64,000 bases of DNA, from NCBI GenBank assembly GCA_036504095.1, contig DASXVS010000043.1, forward strand, positions 1 to 64,000, written 5' to 3'. Shown here piece by piece: positions 52,363 to 61,792 of the stretch (position 1 is its first letter; every line of letters begins with the position of its first letter). A model generated the notes under the pieces. It was not told the DNA's origin. It searched no databases and worked only from the letters and a program-made list of their open reading frames with translations. The stretch is from Armatimonadota bacterium (lineage in GTDB: Bacteria > Armatimonadota > DTGP01 > JAKQQT01). The position numbers and the translations under genes are program-made.

Positions 52363-53568
52363 ATGCAGTCTCGCTTGGGCCGTTTCGCGGCCCTCTCCCT
52401 TCCCCTTCTGTTCGTCTGCCCCGTCCGCGCGCAATCCGTTGACCCCACAGTCGTAGCGGCGGATACCGCGTATACGGCTAAACGGTATGCGGAGGCCATA
52501 CCGCTCTACCAGCAGGTCGTCGCATCGAAACTGCCCGACGGTGTTCGGGCGCGCGCTCAGTTTCAGATCGGCTGGTCTTACTACAACTTGGACAACCGGA
52601 AGCAGGCGCAAGCCGAATGGGTGGCTGCGGCCGACAAGTTTCCCACCCAAGCTTCTTACGCGTGCAACTCTCTGCTTCGAGCAGGAAACAGTGCTGTTGG
52701 CGCTAAGGACTACACTTCGGCCGCGACATATTACCAGCGGGCTGCCGACACCTACACAACGGCGGCGGAAGCTCGCGAATTCGCGATTCAGGCTCGCTGT
52801 TGGCTCGGCAACGTCCACCTCAGAATGGCGGAACAGACCAAGCTCAGGGAATCCCGGACCGCCCTTGCCACGGGATCGGTCACAACCGGCGAGGAAATCT
52901 GGAAGCAGGCCGCGCCTGACTTTCACGCTGCGGAGGATGCATACTCGCGCGTGCTGAAGGACTTTCCTGAAGCGGGAATACTCCGCGCAGAAGCCGAAAT
53001 GTTGCTTGTATCGCTGAAACTGGAATATGCGATTTACGGACAAGGCAACTCTTTTGAAGACGTGATCGCGGCTGCGGGCGCTTTCTTATCGAAGTGGCCG
53101 GACGACTCCACGCGATGTCCCACGGTCCTGATGATGCGGGCCGAATCATGCTTCTGCATGCGGCGGTACGACGCTTCCATTGCCGACATCACTACCATTC
53201 AAACGACGTATGCGGCTACGGCGAAAGAGTCCCTCGGAACATCGCAGTTCTACATGGCCCGTTGCTATGAGGACATGCATGATTGGGCGCGAGCCCTGGC
53301 CGAGTACACCAACTACCTTGAACTGGCTGTCCCATCATTCAATGAACGCCTCCTGCATTCGCAAGCCCAGTTTTTTACGGGACATTGCCTCCGCGGATTG
53401 GGCAAAACCGCGGACGCTGCGGCAGCGTATCAGAAAGTCATAGATGACTATGCCGACTGTCCCATCGCGCGAAGCGCCGCGATATACCGTGACGATCTAG
53501 CGGCGGAACTCCAACGCGATGGGATTCTCCAACCCACTCTTGGCGCATCGGAGGGCTCGTCAAAATGA
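52363..53568 (+). CDS. Secreted TPR-type protein, first gene of island operon
   Basis: 401 residues from the ATG at 52,363, which has GAGGAGG 6 bases upstream. An in-frame ATG at 52,285 lies at the predicted transcription start and is rejected. Signal peptide MQSRLGRFAALSLPLLFVCPVRAQS. Repeated helix pairs of TPR type: DTAYTAKRYAEAIPLYQQVV, AQFQIGWSYYNLDNRKQAQAEW, KDYTSAATYYQRAA, FYMARCYEDMHDWARALAEY, HCLRGLGKTADAAAAYQKVI. Such proteins act as periplasmic scaffolds. Its stop codon overlaps the next ATG (ATGA). Confidence 0.75.
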   Translation: MQSRLGRFAALSLPLLFVCPVRAQSVDPTVVAADTAYTAKRYAEAIPLYQQVVASKLPDGVRARAQFQIGWSYYNLDNRKQAQAEWVAAADKFPTQASYACNSLLRAGNSAVGAKDYTSAATYYQRAADTYTTAAEAREFAIQARCWLGNVHLRMAEQTKLRESRTALATGSVTTGEEIWKQAAPDFHAAEDAYSRVLKDFPEAGILRAEAEMLLVSLKLEYAIYGQGNSFEDVIAAAGAFLSKWPDDSTRCPTVLMMRAESCFCMRRYDASIADITTIQTTYAATAKESLGTSQFYMARCYEDMHDWARALAEYTNYLELAVPSFNERLLHSQAQFFTGHCLRGLGKTADAAAAYQKVIDDYADCPIARSAAIYRDDLAAELQRDGILQPTLGASEGSSK

Positions 53569-55415
53569 CGCCACGTTATCTTTTCGGCTTCCTGCTCCTT
53601 ACAACGATCCCATCGTCCGCTCGTGCTGGTGCCAGCGGTCACTGGGAGTATCCGCCAACATACAATGCAGTTTACTGTCCGAGCACGACCTCCATCCCTC
53701 CCGGCGGCAAGATCGTCTTTCGGGCTAGAAAGGACTCGTGTTCGAGTGGCATTCCCGCCAAGGACTACGACACGTATTACGACATTTACAACCAAAAAGT
53801 GGATCCGCCGTTGCCGCAATCCACTGAAGATGAGACGTTTACGGTCACATGGCTTGTCAATGGCGTGGAGGTTGGAGCAGGCACGGACTACGAATGGACC
53901 GCTCCATGCGACCCCGGAACGTATTACGTGTCCTGGACGCTGTCGAACAATAGGGTTTACGGCGATCCAAGAAAAGATCCTCCGGTGACGGCCGCCCTCG
54001 GAAGCGTGACCGTGACAGCCTTACCATCTGTGAATATTGTGAGTCCAGGTTGCGAAGGTGAGTTTATAGCCGATGACCCAAACACCACCGAAGATGAGGC
54101 ACGGGTAAAGGCCTACGTCACAGTTCCGGCGGGTGACAGCGTCTCTTTAGTGCAGTTGTGGGTGGACGGATGGCCTGAGGCCGACATGCATTATGTTAGT
54201 GATGCTTCCGGGGGCTTCTGGATATACGAGTGGCCCTTACCGATGACCCTAACGGGCGATCACGTCTTAACGGTGATGGCTTACAATAGTCATAGTTGCA
54301 CAGGATCCACGTCGAGACACGCATTCCTCAACCCTGAAGTCCACACAGACACTATATCGTTTGCCGGATATTCGCTTTGGAATCGCGAGGACGGGGATGA
54401 ACCAATAGAGGCGCCACAGTGGCACGTTACGAACCAGACGTACACAAAACCTTTTGCCTATCAGGCGGGATCGGGCATATCACCGAGTGTCCAAATGGTT
54501 ACTACGAACGTACCAGGTTCAGTCTGGTCACGTTACAAAGTAAGGGGAACGTGGAAGAACTCGGCTGGATCCGTGATCGGAACGCCATATTCGACGACGG
54601 TGGACACGCCTTCTCCTGTCGCATTTCCGGCCTCGCTGGCGCACTCCACTACAGCACCCAACCTAGTTATGGACTACACGCTGGACCAGTCTTACGACTT
54701 CTATGTTCGCAAGTGCGATGATAGTGATTGGTGTTGGGCTGGAGCGACAAACACATCTCACCCTCAAGTGTTCTTAACATTTGGGGAGCCGCTTGGACCA
54801 TGGGGCACGAGCACTAACAATGGGCCGCGGTCATGCTGGACTAGCGTACTTAGTCTTGCATGCCAATGGATGCCTGAGACGGGGTATGCGAACCCCGGTG
54901 GGAAGTTGGATGCGCGAAAGAGAGTTGCAGATCAGGCATACAGCCAGGCGTGGACAACCTACACTGACCAAGGGACGAACTACGCGCGGGGAAATGACAC
55001 GTTCGATATGACCACCTTCATGTTGGGCAACACTTCCGATTGCCAGGACATGTCGTGCTGGTGGATCAAGGTTTGCAATAGCCTCGGGATGAATGGGCAG
55101 TTCGTTATCATTACGGGGGGCCAAGAGGGTCTGCGCACGCGACATATCCTTGCGGTCGGAAGGAGTACGTGGGGCGCCGAAGACTGGGGCTTCCATCAAG
55201 TCGGATGGTATAGCAACGTATTCGACGCTTGCCTGAAACTGAAATGGCCCCCGTACGGCCAAAACGATCCAAGCCGGGTGCCTCAAAACGAGGACCTCTA
55301 CGGGAATTATGAACGGGATTTCTGGGATCGTTACTACTACAACGAGGCAAGCTGGACGATACCGCAGTACGTGTACCCAATCAGCCTCCCTCATACTTTG
55401 GGCCAGGTGAAGTGA
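53565..55415 (+). CDS. Secreted protein with Ig-like domains and a candidate transglutaminase-like Cys/His/Asp core
   Basis: 616 residues. Signal peptide MTPRYLFGFLLLTTIPSSARA. Residues about 25-165 and 165-265 look like Ig-type sandwiches (FTVTWLVNGVEVGAG, VSLVQLWVDGWPEADMHYV), then another beta domain to about 420. The C-terminal part has DCQDMSCWWIKVCNSLGMNG, TRHILAVGR, FHQVGWYSNVFDACLKLKW: a Cys on a helix followed by His and Asp in the order used by transglutaminase-like cysteine hydrolases. That assignment is inferred by eye. GC is visibly lower than outside the island. Translationally coupled at both ends. Confidence 0.6.
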   Translation: MTPRYLFGFLLLTTIPSSARAGASGHWEYPPTYNAVYCPSTTSIPPGGKIVFRARKDSCSSGIPAKDYDTYYDIYNQKVDPPLPQSTEDETFTVTWLVNGVEVGAGTDYEWTAPCDPGTYYVSWTLSNNRVYGDPRKDPPVTAALGSVTVTALPSVNIVSPGCEGEFIADDPNTTEDEARVKAYVTVPAGDSVSLVQLWVDGWPEADMHYVSDASGGFWIYEWPLPMTLTGDHVLTVMAYNSHSCTGSTSRHAFLNPEVHTDTISFAGYSLWNREDGDEPIEAPQWHVTNQTYTKPFAYQAGSGISPSVQMVTTNVPGSVWSRYKVRGTWKNSAGSVIGTPYSTTVDTPSPVAFPASLAHSTTAPNLVMDYTLDQSYDFYVRKCDDSDWCWAGATNTSHPQVFLTFGEPLGPWGTSTNNGPRSCWTSVLSLACQWMPETGYANPGGKLDARKRVADQAYSQAWTTYTDQGTNYARGNDTFDMTTFMLGNTSDCQDMSCWWIKVCNSLGMNGQFVIITGGQEGLRTRHILAVGRSTWGAEDWGFHQVGWYSNVFDACLKLKWPPYGQNDPSRVPQNEDLYGNYERDFWDRYYYNEASWTIPQYVYPISLPHTLGQVK

Positions 55416-55416
55416 A

Positions 55417-56472
55417 ATGAATGGACTAAAGAAAAGAGTCTGGGTTTGTGTGGTTGTGGCTGGCACGGCATTGGCTGCTGTGACGCTGGTTTGCGGTGGT
55501 ACATTCGTGGCGGCTGCGCCTCCTCCCAACTGGAGTGTATTTGGCGCGTTACTCCTCGGGCGCGATGAGCTTCCTTGGGATTGCATGCTAGACGCAGTCG
55601 AGTCAGGTTCTACTGTGCATTCAGCCTGCTTCGCATCGCTGCCCGCTACCCAAGTCGTTCACGAGGGCTGGCGCACCGTACCTGCCAGCAACGGTCGCGC
55701 CGAGAATCAGATTCAGATATCAATCGCATGTGCGTCTACGCGTGAGGATGCCGTTAGTGGAGTTGAGGCGGAACTCAAGACCGTGCCAGCCATCATACCG
55801 GAAGTGACTGGTGAGCCTTATTTGTTACCGTTTGCGGACCGTGCCTGGACGAAACACTCCGCGAGTAACGTCGCGACGGAAAAATTCGCACGCGTGCTGT
55901 TCGTAAGGGGTACCATTGCGGTGTCGGTCTCGGTATACAGCGGTAAGGGCTTCGCTGGTCGTTATGCAGTTGAGCTTTCGACCCGTCTTGGGACGCGGAT
56001 TGATAGGTATTCTAGCAACAAGCAACTGCCGTGTGGTGAGTTTCCCGTATCGGCGGCGGATATGGCCTGCAATCCGTTCGTCACTTGGCAAGCCACTCAT
56101 GTGCCTGCACCTAGCGGAACGGTTGGGGCGGCCATCGCGATGAAGGCGGGAAACGGTCTGCCCCGTCTGGTAGCCGCATTCAAGACCGGCTCGGGTGAGT
56201 TGATTGTTCCGTTGCGCCAGCTACTCGGCGTAGCACAGCCGGGCACATACGTCAAGACTGGTGTTGGAAGGGTCTCCTTCACCGCTGCCGGGAAGGCTGT
56301 GGTGCTGGGCGCCACGCGGGCAGGTACCGTAGATGGCGCAGCCGTTAATCTACGGGCGGCTCCAATTCTACAGGGCAAGGAACTGATCGTGCCGGTGACC
56401 ATGCTCGAAGATGTCCTCGGCCGGAAGGTGACTTGGTCGACGCTCAACAAGATGCCTCTTGCGAAGATGTAG
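55417..56472 (+). CDS. Secreted protein with copper-amine-oxidase-type stalk domain
   Basis: 351 residues, starting one base after the previous stop codon. An N-terminal hydrophobic segment (about 8-34) is a signal peptide or anchor. Residues about 35-215 are unassigned. Residues about 240-350 resemble the Cu_amine_oxidN1 (PF07833) stalk: LIVPLRQLLGVAQPG, VSFTAAGKAVVLGATRAG, then LQGKELIVPVTMLEDVLGRKV. Third gene of the island operon; probable cell-surface protein. Confidence 0.65.
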   Translation: MNGLKKRVWVCVVVAGTALAAVTLVCGGTFVAAAPPPNWSVFGALLLGRDELPWDCMLDAVESGSTVHSACFASLPATQVVHEGWRTVPASNGRAENQIQISIACASTREDAVSGVEAELKTVPAIIPEVTGEPYLLPFADRAWTKHSASNVATEKFARVLFVRGTIAVSVSVYSGKGFAGRYAVELSTRLGTRIDRYSSNKQLPCGEFPVSAADMACNPFVTWQATHVPAPSGTVGAAIAMKAGNGLPRLVAAFKTGSGELIVPLRQLLGVAQPGTYVKTGVGRVSFTAAGKAVVLGATRAGTVDGAAVNLRAAPILQGKELIVPVTMLEDVLGRKVTWSTLNKMPLAKM

Positions 56473-56504
56473 ATCAGCCCGCCACACCCTGGCCGCTTCA
56501 CGGT

Positions 56505-56543
56505 GCGCCCTCGATCTCGGCATTCTTCCAAGATCGAGGGCGC
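56505..56543. terminator. 13-bp hairpin ending the island operon
   Basis: GCGCCCTCGATCT (56,505-56,517) and its exact complement (56,531-56,543) around a 13-base loop, between two convergent stop codons. Confidence 0.75.
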
Positions 56544-56544
56544 T

Positions 56545-57426
56545 CTACTTTGAAAACACAATGAACGCGTGCGGCACCGGCCGGATGCGCGGCGGATTCC
56601 CAGTGCTTACAGCTGCTGCGGCTCGGCCCTTCCACATAAGGCAGGTGCTCAGACCCGAGTCCAGAAGCACTCCTTGCACCGCGCCAACCTTGGCCATTGC
56701 CTCCGCGAACCTGAAGCTGCTGACCTCCTCGCGTGTGGCGAACAATAGCATTCGGCCAGCGGCGTCCACGCCGACTGCGGCCCGTGGTCGGAAGTCCATG
56801 GCGGTGGAAACGAACGTGTGGCGAATAGTCGGAACATCGGATACCTTCCCGTTTCGAACGAGCCAGCCGCCGCCGACAAAGGCATCCTGAACGTCCGGGA
56901 CGAGGCTCCGCAATACCTTGATACTCGTTCCCATATCCGGTTCGAACGGCATTATCCTCAGTGATTTGGTGCCTAACAACACTATCGGCCGGCCGGAGCA
57001 CTTCAGGTTGACGTACAGATGCGAAGGCGCATAACGCTTCCCGCTGCCGCTCAACGCGGGCCCCACGATGTTGTTCCGCGCGTCGAAGAATGTTCCGTTC
57101 AGACCGCCGATCCCATCCACCATTTTCACCCACGAAGCGACCGATCTGTTTAGTGGCCCAAACGCAGTACGTACTCGGCCTCCCCTGATGAGTGTGTAAC
57201 GGTAGCCCTGAATCGTGACCCTTTCGAAGCGCGGCGGTGGGAAAACGAGTCGGACGATGCTTGCTTGGGAGGGGGAGATAGGTGCTTGGTCGTCACCCTT
57301 TTCAGGAGCCTTGGACCCCGCGGTGGCGGACAGCACAGCACAAGGGACGGAAGCTGCGGCAAGGACCAGCACAGTCGCGCGGGAAGCGGTGAACGATGAG
57401 TAAAATCGGCGCAAAGCTATCGTCAT
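56545..57426 (-). CDS. NAGPA-type phosphodiester glycosidase domain protein
   Basis: 293 residues with an N-terminal signal or anchor (SRATVLVLAAASVPCAVLSA). The core carries GIGGLNGTFFD, RAAVGVDAAGRMLLFATREEVSSF-type segment, EAMAKVGAVQGVLLDSGLST and a C-terminal RPVPHAFIVF: the NAGPA/DUF2233 fold of phosphodiester-alpha-GlcNAcase-like proteins, often linked to exopolysaccharide. Its ATG lies inside the aspS terminator flank, so the gene begins right at the island edge and uses sequence from the direct repeat. Confidence 0.8.
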   Translation of the reverse strand: MTIALRRFYSSFTASRATVLVLAAASVPCAVLSATAGSKAPEKGDDQAPISPSQASIVRLVFPPPRFERVTIQGYRYTLIRGGRVRTAFGPLNRSVASWVKMVDGIGGLNGTFFDARNNIVGPALSGSGKRYAPSHLYVNLKCSGRPIVLLGTKSLRIMPFEPDMGTSIKVLRSLVPDVQDAFVGGGWLVRNGKVSDVPTIRHTFVSTAMDFRPRAAVGVDAAGRMLLFATREEVSSFRFAEAMAKVGAVQGVLLDSGLSTCLMWKGRAAAAVSTGNPPRIRPVPHAFIVFSK

Positions 57427-57535
57427 CGTTCATCGCTCCTCGCTCAGCCCTTGCCCCTCAGCCCTCTTCTGGTGACATCACCACGTCCAGGTGCAGTTCG
57501 TCCAGTTGCGCCTGGTCCACGGGGCTTGGGGCGCC
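57423..57535. repeat. Direct repeat bounding the island (right copy, in intact aspS)
   Basis: Contains the shared 20-mer (57,423-57,442) and the last 26 codons of the functional aspS. TGAACGATGA (57,398-57,407) just outside pairs with TCATCGTTCA (57,423-57,432), re-creating a terminator stem. Confidence 0.75.
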
Positions 57536-59242
57536 GGTCATGGGGTCCTGGCCGGTGGTGGTCTTCGGGAAGGCGATGACCTCGCGGATGTTGTCCGTGT
57601 CCAGCAGCTTCATGATCAGGCGGTCGATGCCTGGTGCGATACCGCCGTGGGGCGGCGCGCCATACTGGAACGCCTCGATGATGTGGCCGAACCGCTCCTG
57701 AATGGACGTGTCGTCGTAGCCCATCAGGTCGAAGATCTTCTTCTGGATGTCACTGCGGTGGATCCGGATGCTGCCGCTGGCCATTTCGGCGCCGTTGCAC
57801 ACCAGGTCGTAGGCGTTGGCGCGCGCCTTGCCGGGGTCTTCGTCCAGCCAGTGCACGTCCTCGTCCTTCACGCTGGTGAATGGGTGGTGCTCGGCGTCCC
57901 AGCGCTGGGTGGCCTCGTCCCAGTTGAACATCGGGAAGTCCACCACCCAGGCGAACATCATCTGGTCCGGGTCCATCAGGTCCTTGCGCCGGCCGACCTC
58001 GAGGCGCAGCGCGCCCAGCGTCTTCGCGACGACGGCCTTCGAGTCCGCGACCACGAACACGCTGTCGCCGATCTCGGCGCCGGCGGCGATGCGGATATTC
58101 TCCAGGTGTTCCACTGTCACGAATTTGAGCATACCGGACGACGGCGTCTTGACCCCTTCCGCCGTGTACGCCAGCGAGACGAGGCCCTTTGCGCCCTGGG
58201 ACTTGGCGAAATCCGTCAGGCGGTCGATATCGGCCCGGCCGATGCTCGCGCCGCCCGGGTAGCGCAGCGCCTGGATGCGCCCGCCGGACTCCAGCGTGCC
58301 GTCGAACACTCGGAACCCGCAGCCGCGAAGGATGTCGCCGATGTCCACCAGTTCGAGGCCGAACCGGAGATCCGGCTTGTCGCTGCCGTACTTGTCCAAC
58401 GCCTCGGCGTGGGTCAGCCGCAGGAAGGGGCTGTTGATCTTCTTCTCGCTGACCGCCGGGATCATCTCGGTGTACAGGCCCTCGATGATGCTGAGAACAT
58501 CCTCCTGCGTTGCGAATGACATCTCGAGGTCCAACTGTGTGAACTCCGGTTGGCGGTCGGCGCGCGGATCTTCATCGCGGAAGCACTTGGCGATCTGGAA
58601 ATAGCGCTCGAAGCCGGCGACCATCAGTAGCTGCTTCATCTGTTGCGGCGACTGTGGCAGCGCATAAAAATGGCCGGCATAGAGGCGCGACGGCACGAGG
58701 TAGTCGCGCGCGCCTTCCGGCGTGCTCTTGATGAGGATGGGCGTCTCGACTTCGATGAAGTCGCGCTCGCAGAGGTAGTCCCGCATGAACTTGATGACCT
58801 TGTGGCGAAGGAGCATGTTGCGATACATGGACGCGCGGCGCAGGTCGAGGTACCTGTATTTGAGGCGGAGGATTTCGTCGCTGGTGGTATCGTCCGCGAT
58901 GGGGAACGGCGGCGTCTTGGCGGGGTTGAGAATCTCGACCTTCGACGCGACGATCTCCACCTCGCCGGTTGGCATATTGGGGTTCACGTTTTCGGGCTCG
59001 CGCGCGATGACGGTGCCGGTCACGCTCATCACGTACTCGGGCCGGGCTTCGTCCGCAGCGTTCCGCGCGTCGGCCTGTTCCTCGTGCGCCACGGTCTGTA
59101 CCAGCCCCGTGCGGTCACGCAGGTCGATGAAAATGACTCCCCCGTGGTCCCGGCGCTTCTGCACCCAGCCATTGACCGTCACGGTCTGGCCGATGTGTTC
59201 CAGCCGCAATTCGCCACACCAAATCGTTCGTTGAGTGTACAT
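57458..59242 (-). CDS. aspS: Aspartyl-tRNA synthetase (AspRS)
   Basis: 594 residues, normal bacterial length. Class IIb: an N-terminal OB-fold anticodon domain ([21 protein letters not shown]), motif 1 region, motif 2 in [18 protein letters not shown], the bacterial GAD insertion domain (about 300-410) and motif 3 [12 protein letters not shown]. Whether it is discriminating or charges tRNA-Asn too cannot be judged safely here. hisS lies directly upstream. Its last 25 codons are duplicated at 52,134. Confidence 0.96.
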   Translation of the reverse strand: MYTQRTIWCGELRLEHIGQTVTVNGWVQKRRDHGGVIFIDLRDRTGLVQTVAHEEQADARNAADEARPEYVMSVTGTVIAREPENVNPNMPTGEVEIVASKVEILNPAKTPPFPIADDTTSDEILRLKYRYLDLRRASMYRNMLLRHKVIKFMRDYLCERDFIEVETPILIKSTPEGARDYLVPSRLYAGHFYALPQSPQQMKQLLMVAGFERYFQIAKCFRDEDPRADRQPEFTQLDLEMSFATQEDVLSIIEGLYTEMIPAVSEKKINSPFLRLTHAEALDKYGSDKPDLRFGLELVDIGDILRGCGFRVFDGTLESGGRIQALRYPGGASIGRADIDRLTDFAKSQGAKGLVSLAYTAEGVKTPSSGMLKFVTVEHLENIRIAAGAEIGDSVFVVADSKAVVAKTLGALRLEVGRRKDLMDPDQMMFAWVVDFPMFNWDEATQRWDAEHHPFTSVKDEDVHWLDEDPGKARANAYDLVCNGAEMASGSIRIHRSDIQKKIFDLMGYDDTSIQERFGHIIEAFQYGAPPHGGIAPGIDRLIMKLLDTDNIREVIAFPKTTTGQDPMTGAPSPVDQAQLDELHLDVVMSPEEG

Positions 59243-59257
59243 AGTCCCCCCAGCCCG

Positions 59258-59320
59258 GGAAATGAGGAAACGGGGAAATGAGGAAACGACTTCGTCCCAT
59301 TTCCCCGTTTCCTCATTTCC
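59258..59320. terminator. 23-bp hairpin of GGAAATGA/GGAAACGG octamers between hisS and aspS
   Basis: 59,258-59,280 pairs perfectly with 59,298-59,320. Arms are tandem 8-base units. Being between hisS and aspS on one strand, it would reduce readthrough and perhaps make aspS rely on its own start. Confidence 0.85.
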
Positions 59321-60599
59321 TCATTTCCACAATCCGTTTCGCTGCCGCCACCGCTTCGGCGCGCGGCACGGTGTGCTGCTCGGCGACCGCCATGTCGCGC
59401 AGCGTTACGGTCCCGTTGGTCAGCTCATCCCCGCCGATGAGGAGGACCACCCCGGCGCCGGCCTTTCCGGCGGACTTCATCTGGCTCTTGACGCTTCGAT
59501 GCAGCGGGTCGAACTCCGCCGCCAGCCCTGCATCGCGGCACTCCTGGCACAGAGCGAAGACCTCGCCTCGCGTTTCGTCGCCCGCGGCCACCGCGTAGAC
59601 ATCCGCGGTATCTGGGACCGGCGGCGTCACGCCGGAGTCTTCCATGGCGAGCATCAGGCGCTCGATTCCCATCCCGAAGCCGATGCCCGGGGTGGGCGGC
59701 CCGCCCAGGGCCTCGACGAGACCGTTGTACCGCCCGCCGCCGCCGATGCTGCTCTGCGCGCCCAGTCCGCCGTGAACCCACTCGAAGGCCGTGCGCGTGT
59801 AATAGTCAAGGCCGCGGACGAGCAGCGGATCGACTTCGAAGGCTATGCCCAGCCGATCCAAATGGGACTTCACCGCGTCAAAATGCGCTGCGTTTTCCGC
59901 CGTCAGGTATTCCTGGATGCGCGGCGCGCCGGCCACGAGCTCGCGGTCGTTCGGCGCTTTGCTGTCCAGGATGCGCAGCGGGTTGGTCGCCAGCCGGTTG
60001 CGGCTCTCTTCGGTGAGATCGGCGGCGCGGGGCGTGAAATAGTCCACTAGCGCCTGGCGGTAGACCGGCCGGTCCTCCGGAGAGCCAACGGAATTAATCT
60101 TGAGCACAGCGCCTTTGATGCCCAGTTCCGCATGGAGGCGGCAGCCGAGCGCGATCACCTCGGCGTCCGACGCCGCGTCGCTGGGGCCAAGGACCTCGAT
60201 GCCCACCTGGTGGTGCTGCCGGAACCGGCCCTTCTGGGGGCGGTCGTACCGGAACATCGGCGCGATGTACGCCAGCTTCACAACCGGTGAGTCGGCGATG
60301 AGTCCGTGTTCGATGGCGGCGCGGATCACGCCGGGCGTGCCTTCGGGTCGCAGGGTGAAGCTGTCGCCGCCGCGGTCCGTGAAATCGTAGGTTTCCTTGG
60401 TGACGATGTCCGACGTCTCACCGCTTGAACGGTGTGTGATCTCCGAACTCTCGAAGAGCGGCGTGCGGATCTCACCGTAACGGTAGAGGCGGCAAACGCG
60501 GCGGAAGGTTTCTTCCACGCGCAGCCAGGCGCCTACCTCGGCGGGTGTTACATCGTGTGTGCCCCTCGGGGCCTGGAACTTGAGATTTGTGTCGGCCAT
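59313..60599 (-). CDS. hisS: Histidyl-tRNA synthetase
   Basis: 428 residues from ATG 60,599 (MADTNLKFQAPRGTHDVTP); four more codons are open upstream. Class IIa motifs: RGTHDVTPAE, motif 2 FRYDRPQKGRFRQHHQVG, HisA RGLDYYTRTAFEW, the glycine-rich GGGGRYNGLVEALGG, and motif 3 GIGFGMGIERL. The C-terminal anticodon domain starts near 330. hisS-aspS adjacency is common. Confidence 0.96.
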   Translation of the reverse strand: MADTNLKFQAPRGTHDVTPAEVGAWLRVEETFRRVCRLYRYGEIRTPLFESSEITHRSSGETSDIVTKETYDFTDRGGDSFTLRPEGTPGVIRAAIEHGLIADSPVVKLAYIAPMFRYDRPQKGRFRQHHQVGIEVLGPSDAASDAEVIALGCRLHAELGIKGAVLKINSVGSPEDRPVYRQALVDYFTPRAADLTEESRNRLATNPLRILDSKAPNDRELVAGAPRIQEYLTAENAAHFDAVKSHLDRLGIAFEVDPLLVRGLDYYTRTAFEWVHGGLGAQSSIGGGGRYNGLVEALGGPPTPGIGFGMGIERLMLAMEDSGVTPPVPDTADVYAVAAGDETRGEVFALCQECRDAGLAAEFDPLHRSVKSQMKSAGKAGAGVVLLIGGDELTNGTVTLRDMAVAEQHTVPRAEAVAAAKRIVEMRK

Positions 60600-60618
60600 G
60601 TGGGAATCCATGCGCGAA

Positions 60619-60637
60619 AGGCCCCGGAATGGGGCCT
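60619..60637 (-). terminator. Short hairpin upstream of hisS
   Basis: AGGCCCC-ATTCC-GGGGCCT on the minus strand followed by TTCGCG, 20 bases before the hisS ATG. It may end the small membrane gene upstream or act in the hisS leader. Confidence 0.5.
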
Positions 60638-60757
60638 GCAGGTCACGTACAGGTTAACGCGCTGGAGGGTTGTGCGGCAAGCGGGAGGGTGTGCGGGAGG
60701 GGGAGAGTGGGTGAGGGGGCGACGCGGCCTCGTAGCGCGTGCGCCTACCCCGCGAAT

Positions 60758-61123
60758 TCATTCGCCGGGGCGAGTCCGCTTGTCTTTAGTTTTCTTGCGC
60801 CTGTCCAGGTACACGTCAAGCCGCACAATGACAAACATCCCTGCGGCGAATGTTGCGAGGTCGATCGCTAGGCGCGGCAGGAACGGAATCGGCGGGTTAT
60901 GCGAACCGAATTCGGATCCCGAACCGACGAACGCGAGAATCCACCACAGGTAAAGAAGACCCGGAAACGAAAGGAAGACGCGTAGGGAAGGGCTGTTTCG
61001 AGTACGTGGCAAAGCGAAGCACAAGAGAAGAACAAACAGCAACATTGACGTCGCCGTGAGTAGGTTGAGGATCGAAAATCTGTCGGCCCACCGCTCCGCA
61101 ATCATGCGCATCATCGAAGACAC
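60758..61123 (-). CDS. Small membrane protein, copy A of a tandem duplication
   Basis: 121 residues. Hydrophobic stretches at about 20-40, 50-68 and 85-103 suggest three TM helices; the C-terminus is basic (DRRKKTKDKR). It is paralogous to the next gene: both start M(R)MIAERWADRF / MHVIADRWAEFF and share SGSEFGSHNPPIPF / SSGREFRNHHPGIAL. No family recognised. Confidence 0.6.
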   Translation of the reverse strand: MSSMMRMIAERWADRFSILNLLTATSMLLFVLLLCFALPRTRNSPSLRVFLSFPGLLYLWWILAFVGSGSEFGSHNPPIPFLPRLAIDLATFAAGMFVIVRLDVYLDRRKKTKDKRTRPGE

Positions 61124-61203
61124 CCCCTAACATCGAGACCGCTGGAAAGCAACCGTTAAGTAGAGTATGCCCTCGGACGCGGGAGCCGCACCATATCGGA
61201 CCC

Positions 61204-61322
61204 ACTGAATGAATTCAGTGGCTGACCGGCGAATGTCGGCTAAAGCCGACTCCCGCCCGCCGCAAATGTCGGCTTCAGCCGACATTATGGCAGGCAGCCA
61301 TCGATTTCAGTCGGTGGCGTGG
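61204..61322. repeat. REP-like element, copy 1
   Basis: About 119 bp: CACTGAAT-GA-ATTCAGTG, then GTCGGCT-AAA-GCCGAC and TGTCGGCTTCAGCCGACA, ending CAGTCGGTGGCGTGG. Copy 2 at 61,793-61,912 has the same order of palindromes. Confidence 0.85.
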
Positions 61323-61324
61323 TG

Positions 61325-61678
61325 TCAGTGTTGCGGCGCCTTTGCGCTGGTTCTACCGGTGAATTTGGCTACGGTGAGCGAGATCAGGCTGATGACGACA
61401 AGGCCGGATATAAGGAAACACAGGTTGACCGCCAGACCCATCCAGAGTGCAATCCCGGGGTGGTGATTTCGGAATTCCCGTCCCGAACTAAGGCAGGCGA
61501 ACATCCACAGCCACAAGACGAGTAGCGTTGGGGTAAGAAGAACACGGAGATATCGAGTCGGGCGCAAACTCGACAACAGGCCAATCGCCAGGATCAAGCA
61601 AAGCCATTCGAGAATCGCGTCGACCACACTGCTGACAGCGAAGAACTCCGCCCACCGGTCCGCAATGACATGCATCAT
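61325..61678 (-). CDS. Small membrane protein, copy B of a tandem duplication
   Basis: 117 residues, three or four predicted TM helices (about 20-40, 48-65, 80-105). Aligns with copy A over the N-terminus and the middle loop. The upstream spacer is shared too: TGGAAAGCAAGCGTCAAGTA here and TGGAAAGCAACCGTTAAGTA before copy A. The duplication unit therefore includes leader and REP element. Confidence 0.6.
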   Translation of the reverse strand: MMHVIADRWAEFFAVSSVVDAILEWLCLILAIGLLSSLRPTRYLRVLLTPTLLVLWLWMFACLSSGREFRNHHPGIALWMGLAVNLCFLISGLVVISLISLTVAKFTGRTSAKAPQH

Positions 61679-61792
61679 CGAAGTAACCCTCTACACCGGT
61701 ACCGTTGGAAAGCAAGCGTCAAGTAGAGTATATCTCCCGCACCCGCGATTCGCGCCACACACGCTGCAAACTGCTGAGGCTTCCCCGGCCCA

